DNA of 47,429 bases from an uncultured Gemmiger sp. (GCA_947629015.1 CANRCB010000013.1:1-47429); one strand, 5' to 3'; shown: positions 1 through 8,727, numbered from the stretch's first letter. Translations and numbers: made by a program. The notes: generated by a model not told the origin, from the sequence alone.

Positions 1-1
1 C

Positions 2-973
2 GCGGCGGGCACGCCCGCCGCGCCGCGCCCCACCGCAACGCCGCAGCCCACCGCCACGCCGCAGCCGGAGGACGGCGCGCAGCCCACCGTGCAGCCGGTG
101 CCGTTTCCGGCCCTTTTGCCCAGCGCCGCGCCGCACACGCCGCCGGGCGCGACCCCCACCCCGGCGCCCGATATCCCGGCTGACGCGGGGCCCATAACCT
201 CCCTGCGCTACAACGCGGCGGCGGGCAGTGTCAAGCTGGCGGCGGGGAGCATCAACAACCGCACCGACCACGCCGACAGCGTGCTTTCGGGTGCCGTACA
301 GCGCGGCGGGCTGCCGTTTTCCGTTGCGGTGAACAGCGACGAGCCGCAGGTGCTCATCCTGCACACCCACGCCACCGAATGCTACCAGCCGTGGGACGAA
401 CCCCTCTATGACCCGGATTTTGCCGCCCGCAGCGCCGACCGCACCCGGAATATGTGCGCCGTGGGCGAGCGCATGACCCAGGTGCTTCTGGCGGCGGGCA
501 TCAACACCCTGCATGACACCACCCTGCACGACAGCCCCAGCTACACCGAGGCCTATGCCCGCAGCGGCGCCACGGCCAGGCGGTACCTGGAAAAATACCC
601 CTCCATCAAGGTGATTTTGGACGTGCACCGCGACGCCATCGAGAGCGGGGGCGCGCGCGTCAAGCCGCTGGCGCAGATCAACGGGCAGGACACCGCGCAG
701 GTGATGCTCATCGCCGGGTGCGACAACGGCGGCAGCGTGCCGCTGCCCGACTGGCAGGAGAACCTGCGCTTTGCCGCCGCGTGGGAGCAGAGCATGGAAC
801 GCCTGTACCCCGGCCTGACGCGCCCGGTGCTGTGCGGCTACCGCTTTTATAACCAGGACGTGACGACCGGCAGCCTGCTCATCGAGGTGGGCGGGCACGC
901 AAACACGCTGGAAGAGGCCCTGCGCGCCGGCGAGCTGGCCGCCGACGCGCTGGCCCGGCTGCTGACCGGGTGA
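2..973 (+). CDS. spoIIP: Stage II sporulation protein P (SpoIIP), 5'-truncated by window edge
   Basis: SpoIIP is a membrane-anchored amidase/endopeptidase that, with SpoIID and SpoIIM, thins septal peptidoglycan during forespore engulfment. The reading frame is open to the left edge, so the start and N-terminal anchor are missing. The first ~55 visible codons form a Pro/Thr/Ala-rich linker, followed by the catalytic domain. Family motifs seen are LHTHATE (about 359-379), DVHRDAI (about 620-640) and EVGGHANTLEEA near the C-terminus, which fit the zinc-dependent SpoIIP family. The GTG at 89 is internal to the frame and is not taken as the start. It converges on the CYTH gene with a 43-bp gap and no clear terminator. 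Confidence 0.9.
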   Translation, partial: AAGTPAAPRPTATPQPTATPQPEDGAQPTVQPVPFPALLPSAAPHTPPGATPTPAPDIPADAGPITSLRYNAAAGSVKLAAGSINNRTDHADSVLSGAVQRGGLPFSVAVNSDEPQVLILHTHATECYQPWDEPLYDPDFAARSADRTRNMCAVGERMTQVLLAAGINTLHDTTLHDSPSYTEAYARSGATARRYLEKYPSIKVILDVHRDAIESGGARVKPLAQINGQDTAQVMLIAGCDNGGSVPLPDWQENLRFAAAWEQSMERLYPGLTRPVLCGYRFYNQDVTTGSLLIEVGGHANTLEEALRAGELAADALARLLTG

Positions 974-1016
974 GCCGGATGATTCTTGCGCCGCCGCGCC
1001 GGGGGCTTTGTGTATT

Positions 1017-1517
1017 TTATATTTCCCCGCGCGTTTGCAGCCAGTATTCCCCCATGCTGGCGCCGGGGCGGCCGGTGCATTCGTCCGCCAGATAGGCGGC
1101 AAGAGCCGGCGTGCCGGGCGCCCACGCAAGGGCCGCGGCTTCGGTGGGGTATTCGATCTCGGCGTAATAGAAGGCGGTGGGGGCGCCGGGATCCACGGCG
1201 TTGACCTCCAGCGCCAGCCCGCCGGGCAGTTGGTAGATGCGGCGCTCCTTGCGGATGAGGGGCCTGCCGATGAGGTGCGCAAGTTTTTGGAACAGCTCCA
1301 AAGGGATGTCCGTCTCTATCTCCTCGCGCGCCAGCGTGCCGGCGCCCTTGAAGCACAAAACGTGCGCCGTGGGGCCGCCGGCCAGCGCCTCGCGCCGGAT
1401 GCGCACGGTGGGCCGCACGCTGATGTAGCCCTGGTCCATGTGATGCGTTTTGAGGAGCGGCAGCCCAAGCGCCGCCCCCGGCCAGCCGGATACCATCCAT
1501 TTGCGCTCGATCTCCAT
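1017..1517 (-). CDS. CYTH domain protein (triphosphate tunnel metalloenzyme family)
   Basis: A 166-residue protein opening with the CYTH signature ExExK (MEIERKW). The family folds into an eight-stranded tunnel binding inorganic triphosphate or nucleotide triphosphates with divalent metal; members include triphosphatases and class IV adenylate cyclases. Alternating charged strands are visible (RPTVRIRRE, VLCFKGAG, EEIETDIP, RKERRIYQLP, LALEVN, FYYAEIEYP), the usual CYTH order, and the length is typical of a stand-alone domain. The start was placed at 1517 because the frame upstream lacks family similarity and an AGGGGG Shine-Dalgarno sits about 6 nt upstream. The substrate cannot be told from sequence. 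Confidence 0.85.
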   Translation of the reverse strand: MEIERKWMVSGWPGAALGLPLLKTHHMDQGYISVRPTVRIRREALAGGPTAHVLCFKGAGTLAREEIETDIPLELFQKLAHLIGRPLIRKERRIYQLPGGLALEVNAVDPGAPTAFYYAEIEYPTEAAALAWAPGTPALAAYLADECTGRPGASMGEYWLQTRGEI

Positions 1518-1574
1518 ACCGTACCCCCTGCCGCCGCTGCACAGTGCCTTAAAGAAGCACGTTTGCGGGTAGGT

Positions 1575-1654
1575 TTGTAGGGCGGGGGCTTGCCCCCGCC
1601 GCGCAGCCATGCCGCTGCCGCAACGTTTTTTCGGCGGGCTCAAGAACCCGCCCT
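1575..1654. repeat. Dispersed intergenic repeat, copy 1
   Basis: About 80 bp with two palindromes: GGGCGGGGGCTTGCCCCCGC and GGCGGGCTCAAGAACCCGCC. The same two palindromes in the same order and spacing recur at 9711-9787, so this is a dispersed REP-like element placed between genes. Function unknown. Confidence 0.7.
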
Positions 1655-1694
1655 GCGCGCACCCATAAAATGGGCGTGCTTTTTCAACAAGCTT

Positions 1695-1727
1695 CGGCGG
1701 CGGCAGGGCAAAGCCCTGCCGCCGCCG
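1695..1727 (-). terminator. Strong GC hairpin downstream of rubrerythrin
   Basis: A 15-bp perfect stem (1695-1709 with 1713-1727) and AAA/TTT loop, 12 bp beyond the rubrerythrin stop. There is no U-tract on either side, so it may be a 3'-end stabiliser or a REP element rather than a true intrinsic terminator. Confidence 0.45.
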
Positions 1728-1739
1728 GCCGGTGGTCTC

Positions 1740-2282
1740 TCAGTAGTTCTGCGCACGCAGCTCAAAGTAGGCCTGCGGGTGGTTGCACACGGGGCACACC
1801 TCCGGCGCCGCGGTGCCCACTACGATGTGGCCGCAGTTGCGGCACTCCCACACCTGCACGCCGGCCTTCTCGAACACCTGTTTGGCCTCGACGTTTTGCA
1901 GCAGGGCGCGGTAGCGCTCCTCATGCGTTTTCTCGATGGCGGCCACGCCGCGGAACTTGGCGGCCAGCGCGGCAAAGCCTTCCTCCTCGGCCTCTTTGGC
2001 CATGCGGTCGTACATATCCGTCCACTCAAAATTCTCGCCGTCCGCGGCGGCGGCAAGGTTTTGCGCGGTGTCGCCCAGCGCGCCCAGCTCCTTGAACCAG
2101 AGCTTGGCGTGCTCCTTCTCGTTGTCGGCGGTCTTCAAAAACAGCGCGGCGATCTGCTCATACCCGGCCTTTTTGGCCACCGAGGCAAAATAGGTGTACT
2201 TGTTGCGGGCCTGGCTCTCGCCGGCGAAGGCCTCCCACAGGTTCTTTTCGGTTTTGGTTCCGGCATAGGGGTTCTGGCTCAT
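1740..2282 (-). CDS. rbr: Rubrerythrin
   Basis: A 180-residue non-haem di-iron peroxidase that reduces hydrogen peroxide in the cytoplasm of anaerobes. An N-terminal ferritin-like four-helix domain carries the two iron-ligand motifs EKEH (55-58) and EKTH (117-120), plus E22 in GES. A C-terminal rubredoxin domain carries CxxC pairs at C147/C150 and C163/C166. Length and domain order match classical rubrerythrin. The start at 2282 has an AAAGGAGGA Shine-Dalgarno at normal spacing; the open frame further upstream is non-homologous. It is transcribed alone from a near-consensus promoter at 2356-2384, divergent from the GSIII gene. Confidence 0.95.
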   Translation of the reverse strand: MSQNPYAGTKTEKNLWEAFAGESQARNKYTYFASVAKKAGYEQIAALFLKTADNEKEHAKLWFKELGALGDTAQNLAAAADGENFEWTDMYDRMAKEAEEEGFAALAAKFRGVAAIEKTHEERYRALLQNVEAKQVFEKAGVQVWECRNCGHIVVGTAAPEVCPVCNHPQAYFELRAQNY

Positions 2283-2355
2283 GGCGTGGTCCTCCTTTGG
2301 GTCATGGGCGCGGCGCCCGGCAAGGCGCCGTGGTTTAGGATTGAATCTTATTTTA

Positions 2356-2384
2356 TTTATACCACATCCCGCGCCCCCTGTCAA
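2356..2384 (-). promoter_or_regulatory. Sigma-A promoter for rubrerythrin
   Basis: Read on the minus strand: TTGACA (2379-2384), a 17-bp spacer and TATAAA (2356-2361), one mismatch from consensus in total. It lies about 75 bp upstream of the rubrerythrin ATG. No obvious operator palindrome was seen. Confidence 0.75.
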
Positions 2385-2460
2385 GGGCGGCGCGGGGCGC
2401 AAATGAGCAAAAGCGCCAATTTTGTAAAAAGAGGGGCGCGGCTTTTCGGCATTGCGCCTA

Positions 2461-2489
2461 TTGCCTTTTGGGGGCACGGTGCGTATAAT
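2461..2489 (+). promoter_or_regulatory. Sigma-A promoter for GSIII gene
   Basis: TTGCCT (2461-2466), 17-bp spacer, perfect TATAAT (2484-2489). The predicted start near 2496 gives a leader of about 60 nt containing the attenuator-like structure at 2500-2539. Confidence 0.7.
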
Positions 2490-2499
2490 GAAAGCGTAA

Positions 2500-2539
2500 C
2501 AGCAAGGGCGCTGCGGTTTTTCGCGGCGCCTTTATCTTG
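2500..2539 (+). promoter_or_regulatory. Candidate ANTAR-controlled attenuator in GSIII leader
   Basis: Two overlapping folds are visible. The first is CAGC/GCTG closing the hexaloop AAGGGC (2500-2513), with A at loop position 1 and G at position 4, as known for ANTAR-bound hairpins. The second is a 9-bp GC stem (2507-2515 with 2522-2530, one G-T wobble) with loop GTTTTT, followed by TTTATCTTGT, resembling an intrinsic terminator. They share bases 2507-2513 and cannot form together. Known ANTAR sites have two hexaloop hairpins; only one is seen here, so this is a hypothesis. Confidence 0.4.
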
Positions 2540-2557
2540 TAAATGGAGGGTACGATT

Positions 2558-4648
2558 ATGGCAGCGACCGTCATGGAATTGTACGGCAGCAAGGTGTTCA
2601 ACGAGCACGAGATGCGCGAGCGCCTGCCCAGTTCCACCTACAAAAGCCTGAAAGCCACCATCGAGAAGGGCCAGCCGCTGGAGCTGGACATGGCCAACGT
2701 GGTGGCCAGCGTGATGAAGCGCTGGGCCATCGAGCAGGGCGCCACCCATTACACCCACTGGTTCCAGCCGTTGACCGGCATCACCAGTGAAAAGCACGAC
2801 GGCTTTGTCAGCCCGCAGCCGGACGGCACCGCCATCATGGAGTTTTCCGGCAAGGAGCTCATCAAGGGCGAGCCGGATGCCTCCTCCTTCCCCTCCGGCG
2901 GCCTGCGCGCCACCGCCGAGGCCCGCGGCTACACCGCGTGGGACCCCACCAGCTACGCCTTTATCAAGGACGACGTGCTGTGCATCCCGACGGCCTTCTG
3001 CTCCTACACCGGCGAGGCGCTGGACAAAAAGACCCCGCTGCTGCGCTCGATGCAGGCCATCTCCGACCAGGCGTGCAAGGTGCTCAAGCTGTTCGGCAAG
3101 GATGTGGAGCGCGTCTCCACCACCGTCGGCCCCGAGCAGGAGTATTTCCTCATCCGCAAGGAGGATTATGACAAACGCCTGGATCTGGTGCTGACCGGGC
3201 GCACGCTGTTCGGCTGTATGCCCACCAAGGGCCAGGAACTGGAGGAGCATTACTTCGGCACCATCCGCCCCTGCGTCTCGGCCTTTATGAAGGAGCTGGA
3301 CGAGGAGCTGTGGAAGCTGGGCGTGCCGGCCAAGACCAAGCACAACGAGGTGGCCCCCGCCCAGCATGAGCTGGCGCCCATCTACGATACCACCAACGTC
3401 GCCATCGACCACAACCTGCTGACGATGGAGATGATGAAGAAGATCGCCCCGAAATACGGCCTTGTCTGCCTGCAGCACGAGAAACCCTTTGACGGCGTGA
3501 ACGGCAGCGGCAAGCACAACAACTGGTCCATCGGCACCAAGAACGAGAACCTGCTCGACCCCGGCGACACCCCGATGGAGAATCTGCAGTTCCTCGTGTT
3601 CCTGGCGGCCGTGGTCAAGGCCGTGGATGAATACGCCGACCTTCTGCGCACCGCCGTGGCCACCCCGGGCAACGACCACCGCCTTGGCGCCAACGAGGCC
3701 CCGCCGGCCATCATCTCCATCTTTGTGGGCGAGGAGCTGGAAGCCGTCATCGACGCGCTGTGCACCGATTCCCCCTACGCCGGCCCGGTCAAGATGAAGA
3801 TGGACCTCGGCGTCGACGTGCTGCCCACCTTCTCCAAAGATACCACCGACCGCAACCGCACCTCCCCCTTTGCCTTCACCGGCAACAAGTTCGAGTTCCG
3901 CGCCCCCGGCTCGGCCGAGAACCTCTCGGACGTCAACACCATCCTCAACACCGCCGTGGCCAAGGCCCTCAAGGATTTTGTCGAGGCCGCCTCCGGCGAC
4001 GGAGACTTTGAGTGCGTAGCCGCCGCCTGGGTGAAAAAGACCCTCAACGACCACCGCCGCGTTATCTTCAACGGCGACGGGTACGACCCGGCGTGGGAGG
4101 TCGAGGCGGAGCGCCGCGGCCTGCCCAACCGCAAATGCACCCCCGACGCGATGATCGCCCTGACGGAGGACAAGAACATCGCCCTGATGGAGGAGTTCGG
4201 CGTTTTGACCCGCACCGAGATGCTCAGCCGCTATGAGGTGGAGATGGAGCATTACTCCAAGATCATCAACATCGAGGCGCGCACCATGCAGCGCATCGCC
4301 AGCAAGCAGCTGCTGCCGGCCGTGACCAGCTACATGGGCGAGGTCGCCGGCGCCGCGGCCGCCAAGCAGGCGGTGGTGGAGGGCATCTCCACCAAGGCGG
4401 AACAGAAGGTGCTTGTGGCCCTGAGCGGCTACGCCGACGAGATGAGCGACGCCACCGACGCGCTCAACGCCATCACCGACGCCGCCAGCGCCATGAAGGA
4501 CGAGGCCGAAAAGGCCCACGCCTACCACGATAACGTCCTGCCCGCCATGGCCCGCCTGCGCGCCGCCGCCGACGCGGCCGAGCAGCTGGTCGACGAGGAA
4601 TACTGGCCGCTGCCGTGCTACAGCCGGATGCTGTTCTATACCGAGTAA
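2558..4648 (+). CDS. glnN: Glutamine synthetase type III (GSIII)
   Basis: ATP-dependent synthesis of glutamine from glutamate and ammonium in the cytoplasm. At 696 residues it matches the long GSIII class rather than the ~440-residue GSI. GSIII features seen are the N-terminal region with [10 protein letters not shown], the GPEQEYFLI metal-binding segment, [12 protein letters not shown], the [18 protein letters not shown] active-site segment, and the long helical C-terminal extension. The start was set at 2558, since the earlier in-frame ATG at 2543 lies within the Shine-Dalgarno (GGAGGG). It heads a nitrogen-assimilation cluster with a type I synthetase and an ANTAR regulator, and its leader suggests transcription attenuation. 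Confidence 0.96.
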   Translation: MAATVMELYGSKVFNEHEMRERLPSSTYKSLKATIEKGQPLELDMANVVASVMKRWAIEQGATHYTHWFQPLTGITSEKHDGFVSPQPDGTAIMEFSGKELIKGEPDASSFPSGGLRATAEARGYTAWDPTSYAFIKDDVLCIPTAFCSYTGEALDKKTPLLRSMQAISDQACKVLKLFGKDVERVSTTVGPEQEYFLIRKEDYDKRLDLVLTGRTLFGCMPTKGQELEEHYFGTIRPCVSAFMKELDEELWKLGVPAKTKHNEVAPAQHELAPIYDTTNVAIDHNLLTMEMMKKIAPKYGLVCLQHEKPFDGVNGSGKHNNWSIGTKNENLLDPGDTPMENLQFLVFLAAVVKAVDEYADLLRTAVATPGNDHRLGANEAPPAIISIFVGEELEAVIDALCTDSPYAGPVKMKMDLGVDVLPTFSKDTTDRNRTSPFAFTGNKFEFRAPGSAENLSDVNTILNTAVAKALKDFVEAASGDGDFECVAAAWVKKTLNDHRRVIFNGDGYDPAWEVEAERRGLPNRKCTPDAMIALTEDKNIALMEEFGVLTRTEMLSRYEVEMEHYSKIINIEARTMQRIASKQLLPAVTSYMGEVAGAAAAKQAVVEGISTKAEQKVLVALSGYADEMSDATDALNAITDAASAMKDEAEKAHAYHDNVLPAMARLRAAADAAEQLVDEEYWPLPCYSRMLFYTE

Positions 4649-4776
4649 CAACACATCCCGGCAAGGTCGTCGCCAGCCTGCCGCATCCCGTATGGCGCGC
4701 CTGCGCGCGCCGCCCATTTCGGAACGGCTCTGGTTCCGCACCGCTCCGCGGTGCTGCACTTCGCCGTTTTTGCCGC

Positions 4777-4832
4777 GCGAAAATCGATTTGCGGCAAATC
4801 GATTTTCGCGTACGCCGGACATGATCCGGCGT
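4777..4832. repeat. Two perfect palindromes between glutamine synthetase genes
   Basis: In the 339-bp gap between GSIII and glnA there is a 15-bp perfect stem with 3-nt loop (4777-4791 with 4795-4809, core AAAATCGATTTG), then an 8-bp perfect stem ACGCCGGA/TCCGGCGT (4812-4819 with 4825-4832). No U-tract follows either. They could be a 3'-end structure for GSIII or a mobile palindromic element. The rest of the gap (4649-4776) holds nothing I can identify. Confidence 0.6.
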
Positions 4833-4870
4833 GCAAAAAGCCTTTCTCCTTTTCCTGTTTCTTACACCAG

Positions 4871-4908
4871 CTCCGGGGGCCCGCGGCGACGCGGGCCTTC
4901 GGAGTTTT
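4871..4908 (+). terminator. Intrinsic terminator upstream of glnA
   Basis: Stem CTCCG...GGCCCGC pairing with GCGGGCC...CGGAG, followed by TTTT. It would separate GSIII transcription from the glnA promoter 11 bp downstream. Confidence 0.6.
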
Positions 4909-4918
4909 CAAAAAGCAC

Positions 4919-4947
4919 TTGCAAACCGCCGCCGAGACCCGTATAGT
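4919..4947 (+). promoter_or_regulatory. Sigma-A promoter for glnA
   Basis: TTGCAA (4919-4924), 17-bp spacer, TATAGT (4942-4947). A direct repeat CAAACCGCCGCCG occurs at 4922-4934, within the spacer, and again at 4962-4974 in the leader, 40 bp apart; it could be a regulator site. A GGCGG/CCGCC stem (4952-4970) lies in the leader. Confidence 0.6.
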
Positions 4948-4987
4948 TAAAGGCGGAACATCAAACCGCCGCCGGGAGGGACCGCCC

Positions 4988-6298
4988 ATGAAACGCACCG
5001 CACAGGATATTTTGAACTTTGTGGAGGACAACGACGTCAAGTTCGTGCGCCTTGCCTTCTGCGATATCTTCGGCAACCAGAAAAACATCTCGCTGTTCGC
5101 GAGCGAGCTGCCGGCCGCCTTCGCGCACGGCGTGGGGTTTGACGGCAGCTCCATCGCCGGGTTCATGAACGTGGAGGAGAGCGACCTTATCCTCTGGCCG
5201 GACCCCGGCACCGCCGCCGTGCTGCCGTGGCGCCCCGCCGAGGGCCGCGTGATGCGTATGTACTGCGACATCACCCTGCCCGACGGCAAGCCGTTTTTGG
5301 GCAACTGCCGCGGCTATCTGCAAAGCGTGGAGGCGCGCGCCGCCGCCATGGGCCTTGCGTGCGACGTGGGGTGCGAGTGTGAGTTTTACCTGTTCCGCAC
5401 CGATGAGGCCGGCGCCCCCACCAAGGTGCCGCTGGACGGCGGCGGCTATTTTGACATCGCCCCGCTGGACAAGGCCGAGAACATCCGCCGCGAGATCTGC
5501 TTTGCGATGGAGGATATGGGCCTGCGCCCGCAGCACAGCCACCACGAGAGCGGCCACGGCCAGAACGAGATCGACTTCCTGTACGCCCCCGCGCTGACGA
5601 GCGCCGACAACCTGAACACCTTCAAGAGCACCGTCAAGGCCATTGCCGACCGCGGCGGCCTGTACGCCAGCTTTATGCCCAAGCCCCTGGCCGACCAGGC
5701 CGGCAGCGGCCTGCACGTCAACCTTTCGCTGCGGCGCGGCGCGCAGAACCTGTTTGACGGCGACCTTGCGCCGGACAGCGAGGCCGCGCATTTCATGGCC
5801 GGCATCCTGGCCCACGCGCGGGAGCTGACGGCCTTCTGCAACCCGGTGCCCAACTCCTACGCGCGGTTCGGCAGCTGCGAGGCCCCGCAGTATGTGAGCT
5901 GGAGCCGCCAGAACCGCAGCCAGCTGGTGCGCCTGCCCTCGGCAAAGGGGGCGTTCGCCCGCATGGAGATGCGCAGCCCCGACCCCGCCGGCAACCCCTA
6001 TCTGGTCATCGGGCTGATCCTGGCCGCCGGGCTGGACGGCATCGCCCGCGCGCTGCCGCTGCCGGCGCCCGTCAACCGCAATTTGTTCCACCGCTCGGCC
6101 GCCGGCGGGCTCGAAAGCCTGCCGCGCAGCCTGCGCGAGGCCATCACGGTGGCGGCCTCGAGCGAGTTTATCCAAAACGAGCTGCCGCTGGCGCTCTCCA
6201 ACAAATATTTTGCCTACCAGGCCCAGCTTTGCCATGACTACGAGAACAGCCACGACCCCGTCGCGTGGGAATGGGAGAACGCCTTTTTAAAGTTGTGA
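4988..6298 (+). CDS. glnA: Glutamine synthetase type I
   Basis: A 436-residue GSI enzyme, the usual length. The N-terminal beta-grasp domain ends in the active-site segment GVGFDGSSIAGF; the catalytic domain shows CECEFYLF (metal ligands), GGYFDIAPLDKAENIRRE, HHESGHGQNEIDF, GSGLHVNLS and the ATP/glutamate-binding NSYARFG...SRQNRSQLVR segment. The tyrosine loop of adenylylated enzymes is not apparent, fitting the short Bacillota GSI-alpha form. The ATG at 4988 is preceded by GGAGGGA; the open frame to 4751 lies before the promoter and is rejected. The ANTAR regulator follows after 39 bp, probably co-transcribed. Two synthetase types side by side suggest different ammonium regimes. Confidence 0.95.
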   Translation: MKRTAQDILNFVEDNDVKFVRLAFCDIFGNQKNISLFASELPAAFAHGVGFDGSSIAGFMNVEESDLILWPDPGTAAVLPWRPAEGRVMRMYCDITLPDGKPFLGNCRGYLQSVEARAAAMGLACDVGCECEFYLFRTDEAGAPTKVPLDGGGYFDIAPLDKAENIRREICFAMEDMGLRPQHSHHESGHGQNEIDFLYAPALTSADNLNTFKSTVKAIADRGGLYASFMPKPLADQAGSGLHVNLSLRRGAQNLFDGDLAPDSEAAHFMAGILAHARELTAFCNPVPNSYARFGSCEAPQYVSWSRQNRSQLVRLPSAKGAFARMEMRSPDPAGNPYLVIGLILAAGLDGIARALPLPAPVNRNLFHRSAAGGLESLPRSLREAITVAASSEFIQNELPLALSNKYFAYQAQLCHDYENSHDPVAWEWENAFLKL

Positions 6299-6337
6299 TG
6301 CCCCCGCCGGCCAAACTTGCGGAAAGGAGCGGTGCGC

Positions 6338-6910
6338 ATGGGCCTGGCCCTCATCGCCTCGGCGGGCAACAATTCCAACGAGTATCTGGCCCGGCACCTT
6401 GCCGAGCTGGGCTTCGCGCACCCCGTGATGGCGGCCAGCGGCGGCGAGGCGCGCCGCCGCCTGGACGGCAAGGATTTTGAGCTGGTCGTCGTCAACAGCC
6501 CGCTGCCGGATGAATTCGGCCATGAGCTGGCGCTGTTCGCGGCCGAGACCACCCACGCCGGGGTGGTGTTTCTGGCCAGGACCGATACCGCGGGCCAGCT
6601 TTCGGGCCAGTTACAGGATCGGGGCGTGCTGGTGCTGGGCAAGCCGTTCGGCGCCGCGCAGTTCCGCCAGGCGATGCAGATGGCCACCGCCTGCTACCGC
6701 CGGCTGGGCGTTTTGCTGGCCGAGAACGCCCGCCTGATGGATCGCCTTGCCCAGCTGCGGCTGGTGGACCGCGCCAAATGCGCCCTGATCGAAAAGCGCG
6801 GCATGGCCGAGGCCGACGCCCACCGCCTGATCGAAAAGACGGCGATGGACACCCGCCGCAGCCGCGGCGAGGTGGCGCAGGCCCTGCTGGAAGAGCTGGA
6901 AACGGAATAA
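6338..6910 (+). CDS. ANTAR-domain antitermination regulator with pseudo-receiver
   Basis: A 190-residue protein with a receiver-like domain (about 1-115) and an ANTAR RNA-binding domain (about 134-187). ANTAR proteins bind tandem hexaloop hairpins in nascent mRNA and prevent terminator formation. The phospho-acceptor Asp is replaced by N53 in [10 protein letters not shown], while the KPF lysine (K102) is kept, so control by phosphorylation is unlikely; ligand or partner sensing is inferred. Family ANTAR regulators of this type commonly neighbour glnA in Clostridia. The ATG at 6338 has GGAAAGGAG 8 nt upstream. Likely targets are the adjacent glutamine synthetase leaders. Confidence 0.88.
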   Translation: MGLALIASAGNNSNEYLARHLAELGFAHPVMAASGGEARRRLDGKDFELVVVNSPLPDEFGHELALFAAETTHAGVVFLARTDTAGQLSGQLQDRGVLVLGKPFGAAQFRQAMQMATACYRRLGVLLAENARLMDRLAQLRLVDRAKCALIEKRGMAEADAHRLIEKTAMDTRRSRGEVAQALLEELETE

Positions 6911-6963
6911 AAGCAGGTTTTGCCCCCCTTTGGGAAAATAACAGGAATTTGTGCGCCGCAGGC

Positions 6964-6992
6964 TTGCCACCGCGGCGCGCAAACGGTATAAT
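6964..6992 (+). promoter_or_regulatory. Sigma-A promoter for pyrG
   Basis: TTGCCA (6964-6969), 17-bp spacer, perfect TATAAT (6987-6992). Predicted transcription start is near 6999. Confidence 0.75.
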
Positions 6993-7004
6993 AAATGTGT
7001 ATGC

Positions 7005-7033
7005 GGCGCCGCGGTACGGCGCCGGGTGTTTTT
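7005..7033 (+). promoter_or_regulatory. Terminator-like hairpin in pyrG leader
   Basis: GGCGCCG (7005-7011), loop CGGTA, CGGCGCC (7017-7023), then GGGTGTTTTT (7024-7033), directly before the Shine-Dalgarno GGGAGGA (7034-7040). It lies between promoter and SD, so it can act as an attenuator. B. subtilis pyrG is attenuated through G-repeat slippage at a GGGC start; no GGGC start is visible here, so another mechanism would be needed. Confidence 0.5.
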
Positions 7034-7047
7034 GGGAGGATGTTCAT

Positions 7048-8688
7048 ATGGCAACCAAGTATGTGTTCGTGACCGGCGGCGTCGTTTCCGGCCTTGGCAA
7101 GGGCATCACGGCGGCAAGCCTCGGGCGTTTGCTCAAAACGCGGGGGCTCAAGGTCGCCAGCCAAAAACTGGACCCCTACATCAACGTTGACCCCGGCACC
7201 ATGAGCCCCTTGCAGCACGGGGAGGTGTTCGTGACCGACGACGGCACCGAGACCGACCTCGATTTGGGCCATTATGAGCGCTTTACAGATGAAAACCTGA
7301 ACAAATATTCCAACCTGACCACCGGCAAGGTATACTGGAACGTCCTCAACAAAGAGCGGCAGGGCGCCTACCTTGGCCAGACGGTGCAGATCATCCCCCA
7401 CATCACCAACGAGATCAAAAGCTACATCTACAACCTTGCCAAAAGCACCGGGGCGGACGTCGTCATCACCGAGATCGGCGGCACCACCGGCGACATCGAG
7501 AGCCAGCCCTTCCTCGAGGCCATCCGCCAGGTGGGGCTGGAGCAGGGGCTGGACAACTGCTGCTACATCCACGTCGTGCTGGTGCCCTACATCTCCGGCT
7601 CGGACGAGTATAAATCCAAACCCGCGCAGCATTCCGTCAAGGAGCTGCAGGGCATGGGCATCGCGCCCAACGTCATCGTGCTGCGCGCGGACGGCCCCGT
7701 CGGCGCCGACATCAAGCGCAAGATCAGCCTGTTCTGCAACGTCCGGCCGGACTGCGTCATCGAAAACCTGACGATGCCCAGCCTCTATGAGTGCCCGCTC
7801 ATGCTGGAGGCCGCCGGGCTGACCAACGTGGTGGCGCGCCAGCTCCGCCTGGACACCCCGCCCAGCGACCTGACGGAATGGAAGGAGCTCATCTCCCGCA
7901 TCGCCACCCGCTCCAAGCTGTGCCGCATCGCGCTGGTGGGCAAGTACGTCAAGCTGCACGACGCCTACCTGAGCGTGATGGAAAGTTTGTACCACGCCGG
8001 CTTTGAGAACGAGAGCAAGGTGGACATCAAATGGGTGGACAGCGAGCTGCTGACCAGCCAGGTGCACTGTGAGGAACAGCTGGCCGACGTGGACGGCATC
8101 ATCCTGCCCGGCGGCTTTGGCGACCGCGGCATCGAGGGCATGGTGCAGGCCGCGCAGTACGCGCGGGAAAAGGGCATCCCCTATTTCGGCATCTGCCTCG
8201 GTATGCAGATCATGGTCATCGAATACGCGCGCAACGTCCTGGGCTACGCCGACGCCAACAGCAGTGAGTTTGCCCCCGACGGGGAGCACAGCGTCATCGC
8301 GCTGATGCCGGACCAGCAGGGCAACATCCCCAAGGGCGGCACCATGCGCCTGGGCAAATACCCCTGCTCCGTGGCCGCCGGCACGGTGCTGCGCGCCTGC
8401 TACGGCACCGACCACATCGACGAACGCCACCGCCACCGGTATGAGTTCAACAACGATTTCCGCACCGAGATGCAGAACAGCGGCCTGGTCGTCTGCGGCA
8501 CCAGCCCCAACGGGCGCCTGGTCGAGGCCGTGGAGCTGCCGGGGCGGGCGTTCCATGTGGGCGTGCAGTTCCACCCCGAGTTCAAGAGCCGCCCCAACCG
8601 CGCCCACCCGCTGTTCAAGGGCTTTATCGCGGCGTCGCTGCAATACCAGGCCGACCGCGCGCTGGCCGAGCACGCGCCGGTGGTGTGA
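7048..8688 (+). CDS. pyrG: CTP synthase
   Basis: Converts UTP to CTP using ATP and glutamine, the last step of pyrimidine nucleotide synthesis. It is 546 residues, the normal length. The N-terminal synthetase domain begins [14 protein letters not shown] and contains [15 protein letters not shown] and the [11 protein letters not shown] segment. The C-terminal class I glutamine amidotransferase domain has the nucleophile C383 in GICLGMQ and the H509/E511 pair in HPE. The ATG at 7048 has GGGAGGA upstream. It is monocistronic, with its own promoter (6964) and terminator (8728). Its leader contains a possible attenuator. Confidence 0.97.
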   Translation: MATKYVFVTGGVVSGLGKGITAASLGRLLKTRGLKVASQKLDPYINVDPGTMSPLQHGEVFVTDDGTETDLDLGHYERFTDENLNKYSNLTTGKVYWNVLNKERQGAYLGQTVQIIPHITNEIKSYIYNLAKSTGADVVITEIGGTTGDIESQPFLEAIRQVGLEQGLDNCCYIHVVLVPYISGSDEYKSKPAQHSVKELQGMGIAPNVIVLRADGPVGADIKRKISLFCNVRPDCVIENLTMPSLYECPLMLEAAGLTNVVARQLRLDTPPSDLTEWKELISRIATRSKLCRIALVGKYVKLHDAYLSVMESLYHAGFENESKVDIKWVDSELLTSQVHCEEQLADVDGIILPGGFGDRGIEGMVQAAQYAREKGIPYFGICLGMQIMVIEYARNVLGYADANSSEFAPDGEHSVIALMPDQQGNIPKGGTMRLGKYPCSVAAGTVLRACYGTDHIDERHRHRYEFNNDFRTEMQNSGLVVCGTSPNGRLVEAVELPGRAFHVGVQFHPEFKSRPNRAHPLFKGFIAASLQYQADRALAEHAPVV

Positions 8689-8727
8689 GCGCCCCGCCGC
8701 AAACCATCCTTACCTTAACCGCTTTTC

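Noticed and set aside
2381..4822. Long minus-strand open frame opposite GSIII (about 813 codons)
   Set aside because: It mirrors the GSIII gene codon structure in high-GC DNA, has no family motifs and no SD, and covers the rubrerythrin promoter.
4919..4987. ANTAR hexaloop hairpin in the glnA leader
   Set aside because: Only a GGCGG/CCGCC stem with a 9-nt loop was found; it does not fit the A1/G4 hexaloop rule.
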